Assembly (NCBI RefSeq): GCF_003860565.1
Contig: NZ_CP034157.1
Span: 1,674,001 to 1,738,000 of the forward strand
DNA length: 64,000 bases
Direction of reading: 5' to 3'
Source of the DNA: Cloacibacterium normanense
Lineage (GTDB): Bacteria > Bacteroidota > Bacteroidia > Flavobacteriales > Weeksellaceae
Both the position numbers and the translations under genes were made by a program. Shown here in pieces: positions 9,160 to 16,253 of this stretch. The notes beneath the pieces were generated by a model, which saw only the letters and a program-made list of their open reading frames with translations, was not told where the DNA came from and searched no databases. The stretch's first letter is position 1, and every line of letters begins with the position of its first letter.

Positions 9160-10480
9160 GATTTGTTAGTAGTTTTTCAGCGATTAATTTAACCAAATCA
9201 ACATTAACTGCATTACCAAAAGCTTTAAAAGCAGTGGGAATAGTATATGGATATTTTCTTAAATTTTGCATACCCTGTAACTTCGCAGCTTCAGTAATAG
9301 TCATGTATCTACCGTATAATTCTTCATCTGCCTCTAATGATTCCTTAGGAAGTTTTACCCAAGGAAAAATTGGTATTTGTGTAGTTGTTAATACTAATGC
9401 GGGAGAATAAGTTGGTTTTTTGACCCTAATCCCTGATGGTCTGAATTGAATAATTTTATTATATATTGTTGGATTATCTTCTTCACCACAATTCCATTCA
9501 AATTTTTGATGGCTATTTTCAAAATCAATTATTTTTGGAATCCATTTATCTAGCCATTCTTTATGCTGGTTATAGAAGTCACGATTTCTTTTGATAAATT
9601 GAATTTTCCATTTAGGAAATTTTTTAGTCTTATCAGTTATTGCATAAACGGGCAAATGAGAAAGACACTCATTCAATGTTGACCCCACAATCTTTTTCCC
9701 TAGTTTTCCTCGCTTATTTTTCAATTGTTTCATTGTTTGATAAGCTGGAGCAATTTCTTCATAATCATAATCTGCACCAAATTCCATAGCCCATATTGGA
9801 AAAGTAGGCATTGAACCCCCATGATTATGTAATTCAGTTACAAACTCTTGCCATATTTCAAGATGGTTTCTTGTTTCTTTTCGTAAATGCATAAAGTCTA
9901 AAGCATTCTCATCCACAATTGCCTTTATATTACAATCATGTTTCTCTGGTACTGGAAATTTAAAGTTTTTAAGAGGAAACTGATTATTGCTTTTTTTTAA
10001 TTTTCCCACAATATAAATTCTAAATCTATGCTGTGGAGTTCCAAACTGATGAGGAGATAAAATCGCTTCTTTAACTTCATATAATGAGGATAGCCTTTCA
10101 TGAATTACATTCCATGTATTACCATAATCGTGGTTCTTTAAATTCTGTACATTCTCCAGAAAGACATATTCAGGTTTATGGTATTCAAGAATTTCCATGA
10201 TATTATTAAACAAATTCCCTCTATCTTCTGTAAATCCTAATCTTTTCCCCGCTTGAGAAAAAGGTTGACAAGGAAAGCCCCCACAAAGAATATCATGCGC
10301 AGGTATATCATTTACTGATATTTTTGTAATATCTCCAAAAATGGGAGTTTCTGGAAAATTTTCAGAATACAATTTTTGTAAATCGGTTTGTAATTCACTT
10401 GCAAAAACACATTCATGTCCTAAACTCTCTAAAGCCAAATGAAATCCTCCTAAACCTGCAAATAAATCTATAAACTTCAT
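9110..10480 (-). CDS. DNA (cytosine-5) methyltransferase
   Basis: The 456-residue protein is a C5 cytosine methylase. Motif I is FAGLGGFHLA at 7-16, motif IV is GGFPCQPFSQ with catalytic C71, motif VI is ENV at 109-111, motif VIII is QHRFRIY and motif X is GNAVNVDLV near the C-terminus. The ~200-residue stretch between VIII and X would hold the target-recognition domain. It opens the five-gene operon and presumably marks self DNA. Target sequence cannot be read from the gene. Confidence 0.96.
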   Translation of the reverse strand: MKFIDLFAGLGGFHLALESLGHECVFASELQTDLQKLYSENFPETPIFGDITKISVNDIPAHDILCGGFPCQPFSQAGKRLGFTEDRGNLFNNIMEILEYHKPEYVFLENVQNLKNHDYGNTWNVIHERLSSLYEVKEAILSPHQFGTPQHRFRIYIVGKLKKSNNQFPLKNFKFPVPEKHDCNIKAIVDENALDFMHLRKETRNHLEIWQEFVTELHNHGGSMPTFPIWAMEFGADYDYEEIAPAYQTMKQLKNKRGKLGKKIVGSTLNECLSHLPVYAITDKTKKFPKWKIQFIKRNRDFYNQHKEWLDKWIPKIIDFENSHQKFEWNCGEEDNPTIYNKIIQFRPSGIRVKKPTYSPALVLTTTQIPIFPWVKLPKESLEADEELYGRYMTITEAAKLQGMQNLRKYPYTIPTAFKAFGNAVNVDLVKLIAEKLLTNHEPDRKSIHSITAKCL

Positions 10481-10577
10481 CTAATTATTTATCTTATCTA
10501 GATTTTTTTTCCTTAATATCAATTTATTTTTTTTAACAGATATTAGAAATATTAAGTTCCAATATATTAGTTTTCTA

Positions 10578-10585
10578 CAAATATA
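10578..10585 (-). promoter_or_regulatory. Candidate -7 box for the defence operon
   Basis: On the minus strand TATATTTG matches the Bacteroidota TAnnTTTG -7 consensus, about 100 bp before the methyltransferase start. A TTTG is present upstream but at short spacing, so the -33 element is uncertain. Confidence 0.35.
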
Positions 10586-10691
10586 TCAAATCCTTTTCAA
10601 ACACCATTACGGAAAAACGTATTGCGATAAAAATCATAAAACCCCATCATTTTTCTCCCAATCAAGTTAGGGTCAAGCTACTCAAGTTTTA

Positions 10692-10774
10692 GGTTTGTTC
10701 GTGGTTTGTTCGTCATTTATGGTACTTTTCCGAGGCTGATTATAAAGAAACACGAAAAAATCACTAGCTAACAC
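10692..10774. repeat. MITE-like hairpin repeat, degenerate copy
   Basis: The left arm GGTTTGTTCGT occurs twice in tandem (10692-10713), followed by the core ATTTATGGTACTTTTCCGAG also present at 14143-14180. The right arm is mutated here (CACGAAAAAATC). It lies in the 620-bp gap between the defence operon and the AlbA-type gene; the rest of the gap holds the direct repeat at 10897-11013 and nothing else I can identify. Confidence 0.7.
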
Positions 10775-10896
10775 GAAGGAAAACCCAAATAATGGCCGAT
10801 TTTGATACATAACAGAGAAGACTTTCTTTAGAAATGACTTCATTTAAATTGGCTTATATTAAAGTCACTTTCTTATCCATATTTTGTTAGCTATTA

Positions 10897-11013
10897 ACTA
10901 CAAATTGTGTAGTGTTTTGCGAATGAAATATTTGTTAAGTTTTGGCAGTAAATAGGATTTATTGCCGAAAGTTAATTTTTTCTTTAATGTTGATATAAGA
11001 TTTTATATGATAG
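10897..11013. repeat. ~117-bp direct repeat, right copy, bordering the Z1 operon
   Basis: This is the partner of 3135-3252 in the same orientation, with a nearly identical core (TTTTGCGAATGAAATATTTG and onwards) and a more diverged 3' third. It encloses the methyltransferase-to-fifth-gene operon together with the left copy. Confidence 0.8.
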
Positions 11014-11101
11014 TAATATCTCACCCTCATTAGCAAAGTCTAAAATTAATTATTTCTTCTTTTAATTTAAATGCATTTCAGTTTTTTTCTACCCACTTTT
11101 T

Positions 11102-12490
11102 CTACCCACCCTGAGGTGAGATATAGTTGAGTTTCCAATTACCGCCTTTATCACTTCCTTCTCTTTCAAGCAGTCCCAATTCTTTTAGAACGTTTAAGTT
11201 ATTATCTATAGCAGAAGCACTTATACCCACTTCTTGTTCTAATTCTCTTTTAGTTACTCTATTATTTGCATGAACTTCTCTAAGAATTTTAACTCTGTTA
11301 TTGGTTAGTTTTTCTGCCCATCTTTCTACCCACTTTTCAAAATCAAAAGGTCTTCTAAATATTACTGTAAACATTCCCTCCATTGTAAATTCAGGAGGCG
11401 TGAGTCCTGCTTCTATCATTAAGTCTCTCATTCTTACAATACCAGAACCTATCTGTTCCACCATTCTAATTCTCTCAAATAGCCCAAAGATAAGAGGGTT
11501 TCTGCTTAAACTTCTTTTTCCAAATTCGTTTCTTGGAATACCACTTACCAAACCACCTGGATTGGATATTTCAACCCTATCTGTGAACAATTCAATAGTT
11601 ATTCTTGCTCCTTTTTCATAATAATCTCTATGAGCTAAAGCATTGATAATAGCCTCTCTAAAAACTGTTTCAGGAATTTCCCATATTTCTTTTCTTGGCT
11701 GAGAACCTACTCCTTCAATGTCATAGCGGACATCTAGCTTTCCTTTTAGCCACTCCATTGTCTGAAGAAACTGCTGATACAATGTCCCCTGCATTAATTT
11801 ATCATCAATTATAAATCTTTTGTCTGTGCCTTCAAACGCAATACATCTTACTACCGCTTTTTCAAAAAATTGTTCGGGATTCTGAGCGAAAAACAATACA
11901 GCTCCATTTTTCAGAAAAGTATCTTTGGTATAAAGTTTTAAATTATTGAAAATCTGCTCATCAGCAATAGTACCATTAAATCCTGCTAATTCTCTGAACT
12001 GTCTGATGTTTTCTTCCGGAATATCTTTGGCAATATCAATTGCTTTGCACGGAGCTTCATCGAAATAAATGCGATCAGCCTGCTGAAAAAAATCTCTCAT
12101 TTCTTCCACGGTTGTCAGTTTTTGAGAATTTGGACCTTGACGAACATATATTGCTCCCGAAAGAACATAAGGTTTATTATCTCCAGACGGAACTTTTATT
12201 ACTATAATTTCCTTTCCTTCAACTTCTGCTGTTTAAATCTCACAATGAAGTGTGGGAGAAATTTCTCCAATAGAATTTTGTAATGCAGAACGTTTTGCAT
12301 TATCAAAAGTTACTCCCTGAACTGTGTTTTTATCATCAACACCTATTAAAAGCGTACCTCCCGCAGCATTTGCAAAAGCACATACTTCTTCTGTAACTTC
12401 TTTAATTTTAGAAGGAAAATTTACTTTGAATTCGGCATTATATCCTTCTCCTGAAGCAATGATAGATTTTAGTTCAATTTCTGTCAGCAT
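11102..12490 (-). pseudogene. AlbA_2/RecG-like ATP-binding regulator with in-frame stop at codon 86
   Basis: The N-terminal 85 residues (12490-12236) form an AlbA_2 (DUF4325-like/Schlafen-like) domain with GYNAEFKVNFP and AFANAAGGTLLIGVDD. The remainder, read through a TAA at 12235-12233, continues in the same frame with EGKEIIVIKVPSG, then the HATPase_c_4-type segment REAIINALAHRDYY and a C-terminal winged helix (VTKRELEQEVGISASAI). Without the stop it would be a 462-residue protein of normal length. The stop is a base substitution, not a frameshift. The gene starts directly after the stop of the 215-residue gene upstream (TAGATG). These proteins are thought to be DNA- or nucleotide-binding regulators and are common in defence islands. 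Confidence 0.85.
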
Positions 12491-13138
12491 CTATATTAAT
12501 TCTTTTGGTTTTAGTTGTAGTGTCAATATATCTTCTGTTCTAAAAAGCTCAGAACAATTCTCTAAAGAATCTATTTGAATTTTAACTGGTTCTATTTTTT
12601 CGTTTTTCAAAAAAAATCTAAATTCTTTCTGATATTCAAATTCTAACGGCTTTTCGAATAAGGAAACTTCTCTACATATTTTTTCCTTATCATAATAATC
12701 TACAAATCCGTGATTGTACGAATATCCTAGATTGTGGAGTGTTTTTTCTATTTTGTTAATAAAAGATTTGGGATCAATTACTAAACAATGGGAACCAAAT
12801 CCATTCAATCTTTCATCTATTTTAAAATCCTGATAATTCCGGAATCCTTTATCTGAAATTGCATATAAAGAATAGATATTCCCTAATATTTCTTTGAATG
12901 ATTTTCTTAAATGGACTTTTTCAAATCTGAACTCCTGTTCACTTTGCTTAATTTTAAATGTTCCAGGAAGTGAATTAATAACTTCAGAAATACCCTCATA
13001 TTTATCACCTCTTAGCTCTCCATCCTCAATATTTCTAAAATATTGAATTGTATTTAGAAATACTGTTCCATTATTATATAAATCTATAATATTTTTTTCA
13101 CTCCCTAATTTTATAAATGCTTTTATATTATAATTCAT
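12491..13138 (-). CDS. Hypothetical protein paired with the AlbA-type gene
   Basis: The 215-residue soluble protein has no signal peptide or membrane segment. I do not recognise the family. Visible features are an N-terminal FIKLGSEKNIIDLYNNG segment, a GFGSHCLVIDP segment and an FEYQKEFRFFL segment. It directly precedes the AlbA_2/RecG-like gene with no gap, so both are one transcription unit. Its setting suggests an accessory or defence role, but no function can be assigned. Confidence 0.7.
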   Translation of the reverse strand: MNYNIKAFIKLGSEKNIIDLYNNGTVFLNTIQYFRNIEDGELRGDKYEGISEVINSLPGTFKIKQSEQEFRFEKVHLRKSFKEILGNIYSLYAISDKGFRNYQDFKIDERLNGFGSHCLVIDPKSFINKIEKTLHNLGYSYNHGFVDYYDKEKICREVSLFEKPLEFEYQKEFRFFLKNEKIEPVKIQIDSLENCSELFRTEDILTLQLKPKELI

Positions 13139-13263
13139 AACTAAACAATTACCTACCCAAATTATTGAAATTATTATCTACCTCTTCCCTTTCTGGAAAA
13201 ACAAGCTTGTACGCTCAGTTCTCGTTGAATATTTTAACGAAGTCAAAGTTTGGATTAGTTTGA

Positions 13264-13674
13264 TTATTCACTTTTTAATTTTTTGACTCCTTCCTTAATT
13301 CTTTTAATCAATCTATTATTTGTCATTTTTTTACCCTCACTATCAAAACTTAAAAGCAATTTATATTGTGTCCAGCTTAATTGTGTCCGCAGTGCAGACA
13401 CAATTGGAAATGTTCGAAAAAACTGTCTATACCAATTTAATTGTCTCGCAGAAAAACCACTTCCGAATTCTGGTTGTAATTGTTCTGAAAGATATTTTAT
13501 TAAGTATTTCCCATAATCAGCACGGTCTTTACCTTCTTGCTCTTCTTCAAAAATACGTTTGCCAATATGCCAATACATGAGTGTGCGTTGATGGTCAACT
13601 GCTCTTATCGCCCTATCTTTTGACTGAGCGATGATAGATTTTATGTCTGATATTATGGATTGGTTGAGTTGCAT
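13264..13674 (-). pseudogene. Truncated DUF1016 (YhcG-type) protein, N-terminal domain only
   Basis: The 136-residue fragment starts MQLNQSIISDIKSII and contains the DUF1016 N-terminal signature (RTLMYWHIGKRI, DYGKYLIKYLSEQL, GFSARQLNWYRQFF, LSWTQYKLLLS). Full proteins are about 340-380 residues with a C-terminal PD-(D/E)XK nuclease domain that is missing here; the last ~25 residues are unrelated. I chose the inner ATG because the longer reading to 13743 starts in the leader repeat. It is probably non-functional. The -7 box TATATTTG lies in the leader at 13853-13860. Confidence 0.75.
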
Positions 13675-13816
13675 TTGGTTTTCTTGATTTGGGTTTTGTT
13701 TTGGATACGGTGTGAAATTTCTGTTTATAAGAAAATAGCACAAGGAAATGAAGCCAAGAGCGGAGTATAGACATCTATGCCTGTATTCAAGAAAATTAAG
13801 ATGAGGGAGCTGGGAA

Positions 13817-13902
13817 AATTTCCATATTAGTTTTATGATTATTAGTTCATTACAAATATAATAAAAGGAATGAAATAAAATTATGGGAAACTGTAATTTT
13901 TA
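13817..13902. repeat. Dispersed DUF1016-leader repeat, copy 2 of 3
   Basis: It is nearly identical to 2684-2776 and 33919-34008. Here it precedes the retained N-terminal part of the gene, which identifies the repeat as the ancestral leader. Confidence 0.75.
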
Positions 13903-13949
13903 GAATATGGCTTCGACTCCGCTCAGCCACCGTGAAAGGTGATGGAGTG

Positions 13950-14047
13950 ATGAAGAATGAGGGATGAAGGATGAAGGATGAAGGATGAGGGATGAGGGAT
14001 TAAGGATGAGGTGCAAGATGTGAGATACGAGATGCGAGATGCGAGAT
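13950..14047. repeat. Short tandem repeats: GGATGAA/GGATGAG and GATGCGA-type units
   Basis: About eight imperfect 7-bp units (GGATGAA, GGATGAG, GGATTAA) are followed by GAGAT-type units (GAGATACGAGATGCGAGAT). The array is non-coding on the evidence here: the 74-codon reading across it has no family features. Such arrays are prone to slippage. Confidence 0.7.
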
Positions 14048-14120
14048 TGGAAAACCTGAAGATGGATTATGAGTAACTAAGTTATGGAAGTGATGTGGGA
14101 TGTTAAGATAATAAAAATCA

Positions 14121-14202
14121 GGTTTTTTCGTGGTTTGTTCGTAATTTATGGTACTTTTCCGAGGCTGATTCGAAGGAAACACGAACAAACCACGAACAAA
14201 CC
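14121..14202. repeat. MITE-like hairpin repeat, intact copy
   Basis: Arms of 22 bp with one mismatch (14121-14142 and 14181-14202) enclose a 38-bp loop. Each arm is itself two copies of GGTTTGTTCGT, so the folded form is a long GC-poor hairpin. A degraded copy lies at 10692-10774. There is no coding capacity, which fits a small non-autonomous element or REP-like sequence. Confidence 0.75.
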
Positions 14203-14298
14203 CCACAGAAAACCCGAATTTCACCCAACTTTGACTCGAATGTATGTCTTCAAACTAACTTAGACATTTTGGAATAAATCCTTAAGGAGTATTTTAGG

Positions 14299-15282
14299 TT
14301 ATAAATTTAGAAATTTTTGTTGAAAATACAATTGTCTTCTTTTACGGATAGAATCCGATTTTATTTGTCTTCTTTTTTCCAAAATCTGTTCAGATCTTCC
14401 GAAGTATACATCCGCTGGCGTAAGGTTTTCCAAAGATTCGTGATATCGTTTATTATTGTAGTTTTCCACGAATTTCTTTAAAGCTTCGATAAGTTCTTCA
14501 GGATGGTAAAAATGATTCAGTTTTACCACATTTTTCATCGTTCTATGGTATCTTTCAATTTTCCCTTGGGTTTGTGGGTGCATAGGCTTCCCATGTACCT
14601 GTTTCATCTTCAAATCATCTTTCAGATAGGCATTGAGTTCGTTTGACACATAGCAAGAACCATTGTCTGAAAGTAATTTTGGTTTGGCTTTAGACTTCAA
14701 TTTTGCTTTTTCAATTGCGGTATTCACAGTTCTTTTCACGTCTTCTGCTTTCATCGAATCGCAGATTTCCCAGTGGATAATATAGCGACTATAATCATCC
14801 AAAATGGTGCTCAGATAGTACCAGCCCCAACCGATAACTTTGAAATAAGTAAAATCAGTTTGCCACATTTGATGCACGAATTCGGTCTTGTCTTTAAATT
14901 CATTTGCTGCTGAAAGAAGAAAATGATTTGGTGCCGGGATTAAATCCCGTTGCTTTAAAATCCTGTAAACACTTGATTCTGAGATGAAAACACCTTGCTC
15001 ATCGGTAATTTTGTGTGCCAGTTCTCTTGAGGAAAGTTCAGTATGTTCCAATGCTATTTCTACTACCAAATCTTTTTGTTCTTCAGGTATGCTGTTCCAT
15101 TGTCTTTTGGAGGTTCTTTCGGTCGTTTTTAAGCCTTCGTAGCCGTTTTCTAAATACTTTTGATACCATTTGTAAAACGTACTTCTCGCAATCCCAAAGC
15201 TTTCTAAGGTCCGTTTTACTCCAATCTCACTTGTGGTGACCGCTTGAATAATTTCGTACTTTTCACCTGCTGATAATCTCAT
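14299..15282 (-). CDS. IS3-family transposase OrfB (integrase core)
   Basis: The 327-residue protein has an N-terminal helix-turn-helix (GVKRTLESFGIARSTFYKWY) and an rve integrase core with the D-D-E residues in WQTDFTYF, LLSDNGSCY and KIERYHRTMK. A C-terminal ENLTPADVYFG segment is typical of the family. It is normally made as an OrfAB fusion through a -1 frameshift at the A8 run at 15323-15330; the -1 frame is open from the slip site to this ATG and on. The gene looks intact. Confidence 0.93.
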   Translation of the reverse strand: MRLSAGEKYEIIQAVTTSEIGVKRTLESFGIARSTFYKWYQKYLENGYEGLKTTERTSKRQWNSIPEEQKDLVVEIALEHTELSSRELAHKITDEQGVFISESSVYRILKQRDLIPAPNHFLLSAANEFKDKTEFVHQMWQTDFTYFKVIGWGWYYLSTILDDYSRYIIHWEICDSMKAEDVKRTVNTAIEKAKLKSKAKPKLLSDNGSCYVSNELNAYLKDDLKMKQVHGKPMHPQTQGKIERYHRTMKNVVKLNHFYHPEELIEALKKFVENYNNKRYHESLENLTPADVYFGRSEQILEKRRQIKSDSIRKRRQLYFQQKFLNL

Positions 15283-15302
15283 ATATTTTCGATATTGATG
15301 AG

Positions 15303-15656
15303 TTAATCCAGCATGTCTAAGCTTTTTTTTACGATGTCATAGCGTAGAACCAAATCTGCTACCATCTCCTTCAATCGGGTATTCTCTTTCCTCAAGTTAG
15401 AAACTTCATCACTGGTGGCTTCACGGACAACATCTCCGTTGAGACGTTTCTTTCCAGCTTCCATAAACTCTTTGTTCCATGCGTAGAATTGCGATTGAGC
15501 AATGTTGTGTTTTCTACATAATTCTACAACAGAGGTCTCTGCACGAAGTCCTTCCATTACAATGAGAATTTTTTGCTCGGCTGTAAAAATCCTTCGTGTA
15601 TTTTTACGAATGTCTTTTACGAATTTTTCAGTACTTTTTTTCTTAGGTGTTTCCAT
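15303..15656 (-). CDS. IS3-family transposase OrfA (helix-turn-helix)
   Basis: The 117-residue protein has the HTH_Tnp_1 pattern (RIFTAEQKILIVMEGLRAE, ELCRKHNIAQSQFYAWNKEF) and a C-terminal leucine-zipper-like helix (EVSNLRKENTRLKEMVADL). It binds the element ends and, unfused, usually limits transposition. Its last codons contain the slippery A run used to reach OrfB. Confidence 0.93.
   Translation of the reverse strand: METPKKKSTEKFVKDIRKNTRRIFTAEQKILIVMEGLRAETSVVELCRKHNIAQSQFYAWNKEFMEAGKKRLNGDVVREATSDEVSNLRKENTRLKEMVADLVLRYDIVKKSLDMLD
15323..15330 (-). other. Programmed -1 frameshift site (A8 G) of the IS3 element
   Basis: On the minus strand GTAAAAAAAAGC supplies an A-AAA-AAA-G slippery heptamer. 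Slipping back one base moves translation from orfA into the frame of orfB without a stop. This is the standard IS150-group arrangement. Confidence 0.75.
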
Positions 15657-15731
15657 AATTAAATGTAATTCTTTTTTTTTGAAAACACTCCTTAAGCTTT
15701 TAGTATATTGTGTCCACTTTTTGCTGACGAT

Positions 15732-15884
15732 TTACATTAAGACATAATGTTTTACGTCAGACAGACATTTGATGATAAGTTGTATAACTGCTTCAATGCG
15801 TTCTATCGAACAGTCTGTTTCAATCTCCAATTCTTTGATTTCGCTTTCCAGTTTAATCAGTGTTTGGTTATAAAATTTATCCAT
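15732..15884 (-). pseudogene. rteC: RteC N-terminal remnant (conjugative-transposon regulator)
   Basis: Fifty codons from ATG 15884 read MDKFYNQTLIKLESEIKELE, matching the N-terminus of RteC, the regulator of CTnDOT-like Bacteroidota conjugative transposons. The frame stops at 15732-15734, 12 bp before the ACTT duplication of the IS3 element. Upstream, 15918-15927 and 15963-15972 form a 10-bp inverted repeat (AGAGAAGCCC / GGGCTTCTCT) in what looks like the rteC leader. It indicates that a conjugative element once lay here. Confidence 0.7.
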
Positions 15885-16018
15885 CCGTTATCTTAAATCT
15901 ATTTTTTAAACAATAATAGAGAAGCCCAAATACTGTCATATTGGAAAGAAATTTGCATTTTCGGGCTTCTCTTTTGGAACTTTGGTTTTTGCTCGATACA
16001 GAACTAATAAGTCCACTT

Positions 16019-16219
16019 TTAGTGATAGTGATAGATATAATAGTGTCTAATTTTTATGTATATCAAAGCAAAAAGACACAGAGCTAAAAATATCCCAAAA
16101 AGTATCATAAAGAGCGAAGGTCTTTTCTTCTTCTTCGACAAATTGACATTTGAGGGTTTAGAAGCTCCGTATCTTTTGTACGGAGGTACTTTTTGATAAC
16201 TTTTGCCTTTCTTACGCAT
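16019..16219 (-). CDS. Small basic single-span membrane protein
   Basis: The 66-residue protein has a Lys-rich N-terminus (residues 1-33, many K/R), one transmembrane helix (about 36-55, LFMILFGIFLALCLFALIYI) and a His/Tyr-rich tail (RHYYIYHYH). It lies 34 nt downstream of the P-type ATPase gene on the same strand, so it may be an accessory metal-transport peptide. No family is recognised. Confidence 0.55.
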   Translation of the reverse strand: MRKKGKSYQKVPPYKRYGASKPSNVNLSKKKKRPSLFMILFGIFLALCLFALIYIKIRHYYIYHYH

Positions 16220-16253
16220 TGTCTGTTTTATTCATCATTAGGATGACCTAATC

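Larger units (their letters stand above)
14262..15715 (-). mobile_element. IS3-family element, IS150 group
   Basis: Two overlapping-frame genes (orfA 15303-15656, orfB 14299-15282) lie between imperfect inverted ends: AGACA...CTTAAGGAGTATTTT on the left and the complement of GGACA...CTTAAGGAGTGTTTT on the right. ACTT flanks both ends (14258-14261 and 15716-15719), a plausible 4-bp target duplication. Boundaries are good to one or two bases. It inserted next to an rteC remnant. Confidence 0.85.

Noticed and set aside
14000-14224. 74-codon open frame on the minus strand
   Set aside because: It crosses the tandem array and the hairpin repeat and has no family features; repeat-derived.
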